NCBI GenBank assembly: GCA_963814875.1
Contig: CAWFFJ010000015.1
Coordinates: forward strand, 372,001 to 436,000
Direction: 5' to 3'
Origin: CAVSIS01 sp963814875
GTDB taxonomy: Bacteria > Acidobacteriota > Thermoanaerobaculia > Thermoanaerobaculales > Sulfomarinibacteraceae
DNA: 64,000 bases
A program made the position numbers and the translations under genes. This document shows, piece after piece, positions 15,901 through 24,468 of the stretch; the stretch's first letter is position 1; every line of letters starts with the position of its first letter. A model generated the notes under the pieces. The model had not been told where the DNA came from. It saw only the letters and a list, made by a program, of their open reading frames with translations, and made no database searches.

Positions 15901-17215
15901 GTTGGCCTCCCTGGGCCGTGACGAACTCGAGGTAGTCCACGGCGTTCTGCAGGCCGTAGAGGCCCTGCCAGTAGCTGGTTTCACCCTGCATCTCCTGGGC
16001 CCGGGCGGCGAGATAGTCCTCCATCTTGCCGGCGCCCTGCTCGAGCTTGAGGTGCTCGACGCGTGCGACCTCGGAACCCAGCGTCTTCTGCGCTTCGCCG
16101 GCAGCGAGCTGGGCGCGCGCGGCCTCGATACGGCCACGGGCGTCCGCCACCTGGGTCGAGACCTCCAGCTCCTTCGCCCGCTCCCGCTCCCGCGCAGCCT
16201 GCAGGTTGAGCCGCGCCTCCTCGAGGGCGTGCGCCCTGATCTGCCCGTCGAAGAGGGGCAGCCTGAACACCAGGGACACCTCATGGGTGTCGAGCGCGTG
16301 GTCGAGCGACGGGGCGTCGTTGCGCAGCCAGTTGCCCTCGAGCGCCAGATGGGGACCGAACGCCTTCCTGGCGAGCGCCTCCTTGGTTTCGGCGACCAGG
16401 GTCGTCTGCCGCACCGCCGAGAGGTCGAGCCGTTCGGCGAGCGCGGTCTGCGCGAGCTCCTTCTCGGGCGACGAGACAACCGGCTCTTGCGGCAGGTCCG
16501 CCAGCTCGTAACCATGCTCCGGCGGCGCTTCACCGAGGAAGGCGGCCAGCACGGCCTCGGCCGTGCGTTCCTGGGCCGTCAGTGCGCCGACCTGCGCTTC
16601 GGCCCCACGCAGGGCAAACGTGATCTTGGCGGCGTCGACCGGCGCGAGCGCGCCGACCTTCACCTTCAACCGGGCATCCCCCTCGTCCCTGGCGAGCGCA
16701 TCACGGTAGGCTTCGGCCGCCGCCAGGGCGTGGCCGACGAGCAGGACGGAGCGGTAGGCCGAACGGACGCGGGTGCGGAGCTCCTCGCGGCTGAACTGTG
16801 CCATCCGCTCGGCGGCGGACTGGACCAGGGCCGCGATGCGGTCTCCCTCCCGCAGGCTCCCGGCGGCGAGCAGAGGAATCTGGAACGCGACGCCGTAGTG
16901 CACCTGGTTGCTGTCCCAGGGAAGCTGGGAGAAACCGGCCGCGGGGTCGTTGAACAGCTCGATCGACATCGGCCGGACCAGCCGCGGTGACTCGAAGCTG
17001 CTGTAGTTGCCCACGAGGTCCAGCTCGCCGAAGTGGCGGCCCTTGGCCTCGGCGCTGCGCTGCGCGGCCGCAAGCGCCTCGAGCTTGACGGACTGGACTC
17101 CGGGGTTGGCGCTGGCAGCCCTCGCCTCGGCGTCAGCCAGGGTCAGTCGCTCCGCGCCGTGGGCGGCGGAGGCGACCGCCAGCACTCCAGCGAGCATGAG
17201 ATGTGCTGTTCTCAT
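15893..17215 (-). CDS. TolC-family outer-membrane channel
   Basis: Outer-membrane factor of 440 residues with a cleavable signal (MRTAHLMLAGVLAVASAAHG). Two repeats of long amphipathic helices and short strands follow: LTLADAEARAASANPGVQ opens the first and a helix rich in ARERERAKELEVSTQVADARGRIE lies in the second. ATG 17215 has GGGAGGA seven bases before it; the ATG 21 bases earlier is less likely. It is the first gene of the tripartite efflux operon, behind the Crp/Fnr gene and a 16-bp palindrome. Confidence 0.92.
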   Translation of the reverse strand: MRTAHLMLAGVLAVASAAHGAERLTLADAEARAASANPGVQSVKLEALAAAQRSAEAKGRHFGELDLVGNYSSFESPRLVRPMSIELFNDPAAGFSQLPWDSNQVHYGVAFQIPLLAAGSLREGDRIAALVQSAAERMAQFSREELRTRVRSAYRSVLLVGHALAAAEAYRDALARDEGDARLKVKVGALAPVDAAKITFALRGAEAQVGALTAQERTAEAVLAAFLGEAPPEHGYELADLPQEPVVSSPEKELAQTALAERLDLSAVRQTTLVAETKEALARKAFGPHLALEGNWLRNDAPSLDHALDTHEVSLVFRLPLFDGQIRAHALEEARLNLQAARERERAKELEVSTQVADARGRIEAARAQLAAGEAQKTLGSEVARVEHLKLEQGAGKMEDYLAARAQEMQGETSYWQGLYGLQNAVDYLEFVTAQGGQHE

Positions 17216-17261
17216 CGTTGTCCTCCCGAGACACACGATGGGGTCTCGGGACGTGTCCCGC

Positions 17262-17277
17262 CTTGTCGCGCGACAAG
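17262..17277. promoter_or_regulatory. 16-bp perfect palindrome, Crp/Fnr-type operator candidate
   Basis: CTTGTCGCGCGACAAG. The inner 14 bp has the TTG-N8-CAA geometry of FNR/DNR-type boxes. It lies 47 bases before the tolC start and just after the Crp/Fnr gene, whose recognition helix has the ExxSR pattern expected to read TTG half-sites. Confidence 0.55.
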
Positions 17278-17311
17278 TTCTCCCGCTGGATGCCGGTTGC
17301 CGTCGCGAGGG

Positions 17312-18010
17312 CTAGGCGTCGCCGTCGGCGGCTGCGCGAAGAAGGGAGACGCTCGGAATACGATAGAGGCGCGGGCGGACGCGCTCGACAAGACCCCGCC
17401 GGCGCATCGCGGCGAGCGCCCGTGAGAGGTTCTCCGGAGTGATGTGGAGAAGCTGCGCGAACTCTGTCTGGGAGAACGGCAGCGCGACCTCGAGCGCCCC
17501 CCCCGAGGGGCTGCCGGAAGGGGCAAGGCTCAGCATCGCGTGGGCGGCACGCGCCACGGCCCCTTGCCGCCCCAACATCTCGACCTGGTCGAGGCAACCG
17601 CGGAAGCGCCTCGCCAGGTGGGCGAGCAGTGCAAGGCAGAACCGCGGCTCACCCTGGGTGAAGCGCACGAAGTCAGGCCGGTGCAGCACGAGCAGCGTCG
17701 ACGAGGCGAGAGCCGCAACGGATACCGGGAAAGGGCCACCGTCGAGCAGCGGCAGGAAGCCGAAGAACTCGCCTGGATTCAGGGTGAACACCGTGACGTC
17801 GCGCGCTGCCGGCGTGTGACGGAACGCCTTCAACAGCCCTTCGGCGACGACGAAGAAACGTCCGCCTTCTTCCCCCTCGAGGAAGACCACTGCTCCTTTC
17901 GACACGCGTCGACGCACGAACAGGCGCGCAACGCCCGCGAAATGCTCCTCATCTAGCTCGCCGAACGGTGTCGCCCGCAACAGGTCGTTGAACTCTCCGT
18001 GATCCGGCAT
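17312..18010 (-). CDS. Crp/Fnr-family transcription regulator
   Basis: Protein of 232 residues: cyclic-nucleotide-binding-like beta roll (residues about 20-120, with GAVVFLEGEEGGRFFVVAEGLLKAF), dimer helix, and a winged helix at 165-225 (TEFAQLLHITPENLSRALAAMRRRGLV). The recognition helix has E-x-x-S-R as in FNR. The N-terminal cysteines of oxygen-sensing FNR are missing, so it is more like DNR/NnrR or other non-FeS members. It lies between the efflux operon and the divergent NO reductase gene, so nitric oxide or redox stress is a reasonable signal; this is inference. GAGGAG precedes the ATG. Confidence 0.9.
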   Translation of the reverse strand: MPDHGEFNDLLRATPFGELDEEHFAGVARLFVRRRVSKGAVVFLEGEEGGRFFVVAEGLLKAFRHTPAARDVTVFTLNPGEFFGFLPLLDGGPFPVSVAALASSTLLVLHRPDFVRFTQGEPRFCLALLAHLARRFRGCLDQVEMLGRQGAVARAAHAMLSLAPSGSPSGGALEVALPFSQTEFAQLLHITPENLSRALAAMRRRGLVERVRPRLYRIPSVSLLRAAADGDA

Positions 18011-18196
18011 TCTGGGCTCCTCGCGCCCTGGAGGGGCAGAGTCGCGTCGTGCCTCGTCCGATCGTAGCTTCGCAGGACACGGGCTGTCACTTCTCCGTGC
18101 GGTGAATCCTGGATCGGGCGCAGGTCCACACCCTGGAGGAGCTCAAGGCCCTTCTCTGACACGTTGGACGCTGCTCTGGGCCAGATCGAGCGACAG

Positions 18197-18225
18197 TTGA
18201 CCCTTGAGCGCCTCAGTGCTACCTA
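18197..18225 (+). promoter_or_regulatory. promoter of NO reductase gene
   Basis: TTGACC (18197-18202) and TACCTA (18220-18225) are spaced by 17 bases. A small inverted repeat TGAG-CGC-CTCA lies in the spacer. A G-rich ribosome site follows before the ATG at 18253. Confidence 0.5.
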
Positions 18226-18252
18226 TGGCGGGGAGCAGCAGAGGGGGCTCAA

Positions 18253-20541
18253 ATGGGGAAACCGTCCCGTGCCGGTACTGGCCTTTCACCATGGTGGAGA
18301 CACGCGACGATTCTCGTCATGATTGCTGGCTTCTCGGTCCTCTCGGTTGTGACCGTCCTGACCTACACCAACGCGCCGCCGATTCCCGACAAGGCAGTGG
18401 ACGCGCAAGGGAACGTGGTCTTTTCGGGCGCCGACATCCTCAGGGGCCAGGAGGTCTTCCTGAAGTACGGCCTGATGGAGCACGGTTCCCTTTGGGGCCA
18501 CGGCGCCTACCTGGGTCCCGACTACAGCGCGGAGTACCTGCATCGGCTCAGTGAGATCACCAGGGACACCATTGCCCAAGAGAAGTACGGTAGGCCCGTT
18601 GCTCAGCTGACGCTGGACGAGCAGAGCGCGGTCTCGCTCGAGACGAAACGGACATTGAAGGACAACAGGTTCGACACTTCCTCGAAAACGCTGCTGCTGG
18701 CGCCGGGTGAAGTGGCGGCCTACCGCACTCAAACCTCTGAATGGAGCGAGTACTTCACGACGAAGGACGCTGCGCCCGGGCTGCCTGCGAACTTCATCAA
18801 GAATCCGGACGAGCTGCAGGCTCTGAGCGCGTACTTCGCGTGGGCGGCGTGGGCCACGGTCGCGAATCGCCCGGGCAAGGACTACTCCTACACCAACAAC
18901 TGGCCGTATGAGCCGACGGTGGGCAACACGCCCTCGGTCGAGACCTTCGTCTGGAGCGCCCTCAGCCTCATCACGCTTCTGGGTGGCCTCGGGCTCATCC
19001 TTCTCCTCTTCGGCAAGTTCGACTACCTCGGCTGGAAGGGCGACACGGGGGCGGCCCACGTTCACGATCCCTCGCTGAGACCTCTTGTCCTCACGCCTAG
19101 CCAGTGGGCCACCGGGTGGTTCTTCGTCGTTGTGGCCCTGCTCTTCCTGTTGCAGTCCGCGCTGGGCGGAGCCCTGGCCCACTACCGCGTGGATCCTGGG
19201 TCGTTCTACGGGATCGACCTCGCCCAACTCCTGCCCTACAACCTCGCGCGGACCTGGCACCTCCAGCTCGCCATCTTCTGGATCGCCACCGCGTGGGTCG
19301 GGGGTGGCCTCTTCCTGGCCCCTTGGGTGGGGGGTCGCGAGCCCAAAGGTCAAAAGGCCGGCGTCTATGCACTCCTCGGCGCGCTGGTCGTCGTGGTTCT
19401 GGGCAGTCTCCTGGGCGAGTTCCTGGGAATCAGGGACGCCCTGGGGAAGCTCTGGTTCTGGTTCGGGCACCAGGGCTCCGAGTACCTGGACCTCGGGCGC
19501 GCGTGGCAGCTCCTGCTGGCAGCGGGCCTTCTCTTCTGGCTCTTCCTGATGCTCAGGGCGCTCAGGCCAGCCATCAAAGACCCTAAGAAGGGCGAGTTCG
19601 CCTCGCTGTTCCTATATGCGGCGGTGGCCATCCCCATCTTCTACGTGCCCGCCCTTTTCTATGGCCCCCACACGAACTTCGCGGTGATTGACAACTGGCG
19701 GTTCTGGATCATCCACCTCTGGGTGGAGGGATTCTTCGAGCTCTTCGCCACCGTCCTCGTGGCGGTCATGTTCCATCAGCTGGGCTTGGTCACCACCAAG
19801 ACGGCCACGCGCCTCGTGTACCTGGACGCGATCCTCTACCTGGGCGGGGGCATCATCGGTACCGGCCACCACTGGTACTTCACCGGCCAGGGCACCCTCA
19901 ACATGGGTCTGGCGGCGTGCTTCTCCGCTCTGGAGGTCGTCCCCCTCACGCTCCTCACCCTGGACGCCTGGGACTTCATCAAGCTCAGGCAGAAGGAGTG
20001 CTCCGAGTGCGGCAAGGGCTTCGCCGCGAACCAGAAGTGGGCGATCTACTTCCTCATGGCCGTGGGCGTGTGGAACTTCGTCGGCGCGGGTGTCTTCGGG
20101 TTCCTGATCAATCTGCCCATCGTCTCCTACTTCGAGGTTGGAACGACGCTCACTGCCAACCACGGCCACGCCGCAATGTTCGGGGTGTTCGGCATGCTTG
20201 CCCTCGCGGTCCTGGTCTTCTGCATGAGAAGCATGCAGTCCGACAGCGTCTGGGAGAAGACCGAGAAGTTCGTCAGGGTGGGCTTCTGGGGCGTCAACGT
20301 CGGCCTCGCCCTCATGATCGTCTTGGACCTGTTCCCCGGTGGAGTGCTCCAGCTCTGGGACTCCATCGCCAACGGCTACTGGCATGCGCGCCGCCTGACA
20401 TTCGTGATGGGCGGCCTTTACCACCGGCTCGAGTGGCTGCGACTGGCGGCGGACCTGACCTTCCTCGTCGCCGGCGCCCTGCCCATCGCGGTCGGCGCAC
20501 TGAGGAGCATTTGGAGGCGCGACCTCGGCCCGGCGGCGTAG
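18253..20541 (+). CDS. norZ: quinol-dependent nitric oxide reductase (qNor)
   Basis: Single-chain NO reductase of 762 residues that reduces two NO to N2O with electrons from quinol. N-terminal part (about 15-220) is the NorC-like periplasmic domain without a haem c motif (no CXXCH), which marks the quinol type. The NorB part has 12 membrane segments; ligands and active-site residues are seen in TWHLQLAIFWIATAW, HLWVEGFFELFATV (with the Glu residues near FeB), IGTGHHWYFTGQG and NHGHAAMFGVFGM. It is divergent from the Crp/Fnr gene and 80 bases before an octahaem cytochrome gene. Qualifies for NO detoxification or partial denitrification. Confidence 0.96.
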   Translation: MGKPSRAGTGLSPWWRHATILVMIAGFSVLSVVTVLTYTNAPPIPDKAVDAQGNVVFSGADILRGQEVFLKYGLMEHGSLWGHGAYLGPDYSAEYLHRLSEITRDTIAQEKYGRPVAQLTLDEQSAVSLETKRTLKDNRFDTSSKTLLLAPGEVAAYRTQTSEWSEYFTTKDAAPGLPANFIKNPDELQALSAYFAWAAWATVANRPGKDYSYTNNWPYEPTVGNTPSVETFVWSALSLITLLGGLGLILLLFGKFDYLGWKGDTGAAHVHDPSLRPLVLTPSQWATGWFFVVVALLFLLQSALGGALAHYRVDPGSFYGIDLAQLLPYNLARTWHLQLAIFWIATAWVGGGLFLAPWVGGREPKGQKAGVYALLGALVVVVLGSLLGEFLGIRDALGKLWFWFGHQGSEYLDLGRAWQLLLAAGLLFWLFLMLRALRPAIKDPKKGEFASLFLYAAVAIPIFYVPALFYGPHTNFAVIDNWRFWIIHLWVEGFFELFATVLVAVMFHQLGLVTTKTATRLVYLDAILYLGGGIIGTGHHWYFTGQGTLNMGLAACFSALEVVPLTLLTLDAWDFIKLRQKECSECGKGFAANQKWAIYFLMAVGVWNFVGAGVFGFLINLPIVSYFEVGTTLTANHGHAAMFGVFGMLALAVLVFCMRSMQSDSVWEKTEKFVRVGFWGVNVGLALMIVLDLFPGGVLQLWDSIANGYWHARRLTFVMGGLYHRLEWLRLAADLTFLVAGALPIAVGALRSIWRRDLGPAA

Positions 20542-20621
20542 GCGTCCACGATCGTGGTCAGGGGAGAAGGCCCCATGACACATGTCGATTCTCTTGTATC
20601 GGCCCGGAGCGAGGAGGCCAC

Positions 20622-22088
20622 ATGATGCGCCACGAGTTGCACAGCGTCCCCCACGTCCTGCACGCCGTCCTCATCGTCGCGGCCGTGCTCGTGGCGCCCG
20701 TGAGCCACGCCGGACCGGTCTTCTTCCCCAGGCTCTCCGACGAGAGCGCGGCGTGCAACGAGTGCCATCGGCAGCAGACCCCGGCGATCGTCGACCAGTG
20801 GGGCGACTCCAAGCACTTTCGCGGCAACGTCGGCTGCTTCGAGTGCCACAGCGCCATGGCCGGCACGGCCGGCGCCTACGAGCACAACGGGTACATGATC
20901 CACACGATCGTCACGCCGGCCGAGTGTGCCCGTTGTCATGAGCGTGAGGCGGCCGAGTTCCAGGCGAGCCGCCACGCCAAGGCGGCCGAGATCCTGGGCT
21001 CACTCGACAATACGCTCGCCGAGGTGGTCGAGGGAAACACCGCATTCTTCGGCGGCTCGGCCCTGCTGGTGAGTGGCTGCCAGCAGTGCCACGGGTCGGC
21101 CGTCAAGGTCGACCAAGACGGCCGGCTGACACCGGACACCTGGCCCAACACCGGGATCGGCCGCATCAACCTCGACGGCTCGCGCGGCTCGTGCTCGGCG
21201 TGCCATCAGCGTCACGCGTTCTCGGCGGCGCAGGCGCGCGTCCCCGACACCTGCGGCAAGTGCCACCTGGGGCCGGACCACCCCCAGAAGGAGATCTACG
21301 AGGAGTCCAAGCACGGGATCTCGTACGCGGCCAACGCGGACAAGATCAAGATCGACCGCCCGAAGTGGGTCGTCGGGGAGGACTACAGCGTCGGCCCCAC
21401 CTGCGCCACCTGTCACATGAGCGCCACCAGCGATCACGGCGTGACCCACAACGTCGGCGACCGCATCTCCTGGAACAACCGTCCCGACATCTCGATCCGT
21501 GCCGACCTCGCCGACACCCGGCTCGGCCTCGCCAACCCGATCCCGTGGAAGAAGCGGCAGGCCGCCATGCAAGACGTGTGCGCCGCGTGCCACGCGCCGG
21601 TCTTTGCTGACAGCTTCTACACCCAATACGACGGCCTGGTCGACCTCTACAACGAGAAGTTTGGCACGCCTGGCAAGGCGATCTTCGACGCTCTCAAGCA
21701 GGGCGGCCTCGCCGGCGACACGCCGTTCGCCCAGAAGATCGACTGGACCTGGTTCGAGGTTTGGCACCACGAGGGCCGGCGGGCGCGGCACGGCGCCTCG
21801 ATGCAGGGGCCCGACTACACACACTGGCACGGCCTCTACGAGGTGGCGAAGGCGTTTTACACCGAGTTCATCCCCGAAGCGCAGGAGCTCGTGGCGAAGG
21901 GGATCGCCGCCGGCGGTGCGAACGCGGCCGCCGCCCGCAAGGTCGGGGCGTTGATCGACGCCACCCTGGCGAGCGACAACCACCGCTGGTTCCTCGGCCG
22001 GATGACGCCGGAGGAGAAAGCGGCGAGGGCGAAGCAGCGCGAGGAGTTCAACACGCGCTATCACACCGAGCCGGTCGCCAAGCCGTGA
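20622..22088 (+). CDS. octahaem cytochrome c, hydroxylamine oxidoreductase family
   Basis: Secreted multihaem protein of 488 residues with signal peptide (cleavage after VSHAG). Eight CXXCH motifs are visible: CNECH, CFECH, CARCH, CQQCH, CSACH, CGKCH, CATCH and CAACH. The order and the C-terminal helix region with HHEGRRARHGASMQGPDYTH-WHG match the HAO family. Members either oxidise hydroxylamine or hydrazine, or reduce nitrite/NO/hydroxylamine; the deciding cross-link tyrosine cannot be assigned by eye, although tyrosines stand in the PDYTHWHGLYE region. GAGGAGG precedes ATG 20622. The partner qNor makes a reductive NOx role more likely than nitrification. Confidence 0.93.
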   Translation: MMRHELHSVPHVLHAVLIVAAVLVAPVSHAGPVFFPRLSDESAACNECHRQQTPAIVDQWGDSKHFRGNVGCFECHSAMAGTAGAYEHNGYMIHTIVTPAECARCHEREAAEFQASRHAKAAEILGSLDNTLAEVVEGNTAFFGGSALLVSGCQQCHGSAVKVDQDGRLTPDTWPNTGIGRINLDGSRGSCSACHQRHAFSAAQARVPDTCGKCHLGPDHPQKEIYEESKHGISYAANADKIKIDRPKWVVGEDYSVGPTCATCHMSATSDHGVTHNVGDRISWNNRPDISIRADLADTRLGLANPIPWKKRQAAMQDVCAACHAPVFADSFYTQYDGLVDLYNEKFGTPGKAIFDALKQGGLAGDTPFAQKIDWTWFEVWHHEGRRARHGASMQGPDYTHWHGLYEVAKAFYTEFIPEAQELVAKGIAAGGANAAAARKVGALIDATLASDNHRWFLGRMTPEEKAARAKQREEFNTRYHTEPVAKP

Positions 22089-22202
22089 GCCGAGATCGGA
22101 TCCAGCGAGTGACGAGATCAATGCGGGCCGGGTCGGCGACATCGGGTCCCCCCCGATCTCGACGGTCCCGGCGTTCGAGAAGCTCAACGCGATTCTCTGA
22201 CA

Positions 22203-22300
22203 CGATGAGCGCAGCTCATCGAAAGGAGCGCGCACCGCAAAGCGCCGGGATGCGGGCCCCTCAAGCGGCGCCCGCAAGGCGCTTTGCGGCGCGCGCTCCT
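22203..22300. repeat. hairpin cluster between cytochrome and phosphodiesterase genes
   Basis: First hairpin: 8-bp perfect arms 22203-22210 and 22214-22221, loop GCA. Second: arms 22224-22246 and 22278-22300 pair at 22 of 23 positions, with an inner 7-bp stem 22251-22257/22270-22276. No T-run. They resemble REP-like units and end six bases before the next gene's -10 box. Confidence 0.65.
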
Positions 22301-22305
22301 CGGGG

Positions 22306-22311
22306 TACCAT
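22306..22311 (+). promoter_or_regulatory. TACCAT -10 box, leaderless start
   Basis: TACCAT ends six bases before the GTG at 22318, so RNA would start at the start codon. No ribosome site is present. Confidence 0.5.
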
Positions 22312-22317
22312 CGCCCG

Positions 22318-24174
22318 GTGAGCCGCCTTCGTCGTGCTGCCGTCCTGCTCGTCGCCACTCTGTTGGCGGCTGGCGCGGGCTGCCGCTCGGGTCCGCCCGC
22401 TCCGGTCCAGGCCCGGCGGGTGGTGATGGTCTCCTACGACGGCGTCGGCGGCGACCTCGGCTGGGGCTGGATCGCCTCCGGCGTGGCGACAGACCCGAAC
22501 GGGCTCGTCCCCCTCTCCACCTCCGGCCTCGCGGTGCGCCGCCTGCGCATGGTAACCCCGACCCTGACCGCGGTGAACCATGCGACCCTCGCCACGGGGG
22601 CGTGGCCCTCGGCGACCGGGATCATCTCGAACCTCTTCCGGCCGGCCGGCGGGGCGATCCTCGACCGGATGTCCGGCTTCGAAGCGCCGATCGAGGCTGA
22701 CACGCTCTGGCTTGCGGCTCGCCGTGCCGGGTTGCCGACCGCGACCGTGCTGTGGCCCAACGTGGACGGCAGCACGCCCGAGCGCTCGGGAGACGTCGGC
22801 GTCGCGTGGCCGACGCGCCCGCTCGCCACCAGCGAGGTGGTGGCCCTCGACCCGACCCAGGCCGAACGCGCCGCCGACCTGCCCTCGGCCGACGGCCTGC
22901 CCGCGATCGAGTGGCGGCTCCCGGTCGAGGTCTACGGCAGCTCGGGCGGTCCGCTGGTGATCGAGGTTGCCGCATTCGACGGGGCCGACGACGGCGTCGC
23001 GCGCTACGACGGGGTCGCTCTGCGGGGCCCGGGGCCCGGCGACTGGCAGTTCACCGGCGAGCTCGGCTGGCTGCCCCTTGACGCCGAGAGGCCCGACTTC
23101 TCCGAGGCGCAGCCGCAGCACTGGCGGTCGTGGGCCAAGGTCCTGCGTCTCGACCGCGGCTCGGGCGCGGTCAGGCTGTACCGGGGTGCGTTCTGGCGCC
23201 TGCTCGCCTGGCCCGACGGCGTCGCCAACCGGCTCGAGGCCGAGCTCGGGCCGTGGCCCGGGGCGCCCGACGACCACGAGCTCGCCGCGTGGTGGCTCGA
23301 CGTCCTCCAGGGCATCGACCTCGACACCTACCTCGAGCAGGCAGAGCGCCTCGACCGTTGGATCGACGGCGCGATCGAGGTCATCGTGCGGACCGAGCCG
23401 ACCCGCCTGCTGATGGGCTATCACCCGACCCCGGACGAGTACCAGCACTCGAGCCTGATCGTCGAGCGCGACCAGTGGGCGTGGAGCCCCGGCAAGGCGC
23501 TCGCCGCCGCCGAGGGCCTCAAGCGGATCGGCCGCTCGGTGGACCGCTCGGTAGGCGACATGACGCGGCTCATCGACCCGACCCGCGACGCCTTCGTGAT
23601 GGTCTCCGACCACGGACACCTGCCGATCCACGACGAGGTCTTCGTCAACACCGTGCTCGCCGCCGCCGGGCTGGTCGAGGTCGCCCAGACCGCAGCCGGC
23701 CCGCGGGTCGCGGCGAACACCCCCATGGTCGCCGTGGCCTCGGGCGGCGCCGCCGAGATCTACCTCAACCTCGCCGGTCGCGAGCCGGGCGGCGCTGTCG
23801 CCCCGGCCGACGCCGAGGCCCTGCTCGCCCGGGCCGCGCGCGCCTTCGCCGATCTCGAGTCCGACGGCCAGCCGGTGGTGGACCGCATCTACACCCGCGA
23901 GCAGGCGGCGCGAGAGGCGTTCGACCACCCCAACGGCGGCGACCTCGTGGTGCTGCTGCGTCCGGGCTGGTCCGCGTCCTCGGCGCTCGCGCCGGAGCCG
24001 ATCGCTCCCAGCCGCTACTACGCCCAGCACGGCTACCACGCGCGCTTCGACGGCATGTGCGGCATCTTCTTCGCCCGCGGGGCGGGGGTCGCCCGGGCCG
24101 ACCGGGCCGAGATGCCGGCCACCGCGGTCGCCCCCTTCGTCGCCGGCCTGCTCGGGTTCTCCCTCAACAAGTAG
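22318..24174 (+). CDS. alkaline-phosphatase-superfamily phosphodiesterase/pyrophosphatase, lipoprotein
   Basis: Exported lipoprotein (lipobox AAGAGC near residue 22) of 618 residues in the type I phosphodiesterase/nucleotide pyrophosphatase family. Metal and catalytic sites can be seen: VVMVSYDGVGGD (first Asp), TPTLTAVNHATLATG (nucleophile Thr and Asn), GYHPTPDEYQHSS (Asp/His), MVSDHGHLPIHDE (Asp-His) and a late YHARFDGMCGIFFARG. It probably releases phosphate or nucleotides outside the cell. That fits the phosphate genes downstream, though no Pho box was found here. GTG start by leaderless signal; GTG is also where the lipoprotein signal begins. Confidence 0.88.
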   Translation: MSRLRRAAVLLVATLLAAGAGCRSGPPAPVQARRVVMVSYDGVGGDLGWGWIASGVATDPNGLVPLSTSGLAVRRLRMVTPTLTAVNHATLATGAWPSATGIISNLFRPAGGAILDRMSGFEAPIEADTLWLAARRAGLPTATVLWPNVDGSTPERSGDVGVAWPTRPLATSEVVALDPTQAERAADLPSADGLPAIEWRLPVEVYGSSGGPLVIEVAAFDGADDGVARYDGVALRGPGPGDWQFTGELGWLPLDAERPDFSEAQPQHWRSWAKVLRLDRGSGAVRLYRGAFWRLLAWPDGVANRLEAELGPWPGAPDDHELAAWWLDVLQGIDLDTYLEQAERLDRWIDGAIEVIVRTEPTRLLMGYHPTPDEYQHSSLIVERDQWAWSPGKALAAAEGLKRIGRSVDRSVGDMTRLIDPTRDAFVMVSDHGHLPIHDEVFVNTVLAAAGLVEVAQTAAGPRVAANTPMVAVASGGAAEIYLNLAGREPGGAVAPADAEALLARAARAFADLESDGQPVVDRIYTREQAAREAFDHPNGGDLVVLLRPGWSASSALAPEPIAPSRYYAQHGYHARFDGMCGIFFARGAGVARADRAEMPATAVAPFVAGLLGFSLNK

Positions 24175-24353
24175 TCCCGAACCTACCGGCCGGCAGCCGC
24201 CGACCCTTCCTCGAGGTTCGGCAAGCTGTCGTGCGGGGGCGGTGACGGCCCGCCCGCGAGACGCTGCAAAGTGCCGCACTGGCCCCCTCAGGGTGGGCTC
24301 GCAGCCACTCGGGGCGGGTGATTCGATCTGTTCGGACGTCTCCGCCCGGGACG

Positions 24354-24371
24354 CTTCACCGGACCTTTACC
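24354..24371 (+). promoter_or_regulatory. putative Pho box before TonB receptor
   Basis: CTTCACC-GGAC-CTTTACC: two heptamers 11 bases apart. A third CTTCACA at 24388-24394 is nearly in register (34 bases after the first). Same word as the boxes before the porin and pstS. The rest of 24175-24468 shows only a short inverted repeat (CGAACCT...AGGTTCG, near 24178 and 24213). Confidence 0.5.
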
Positions 24372-24468
24372 TGGCGCCGATCCCGACTTCACACCCGTCT
24401 GGTGTCCTGGCGTCCACGGACCGCTTGGGAAGGCCGGTCCATCCATCTCGCGAACGGACGGAGGAACG

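Noticed and set aside
20622..22088. Calling the octahaem protein a true hydroxylamine oxidoreductase of nitrification
   Set aside because: No ammonia monooxygenase or cytochrome c554/cm552 genes are near, and the cross-link tyrosine cannot be assigned by eye; the neutral family name is safer.
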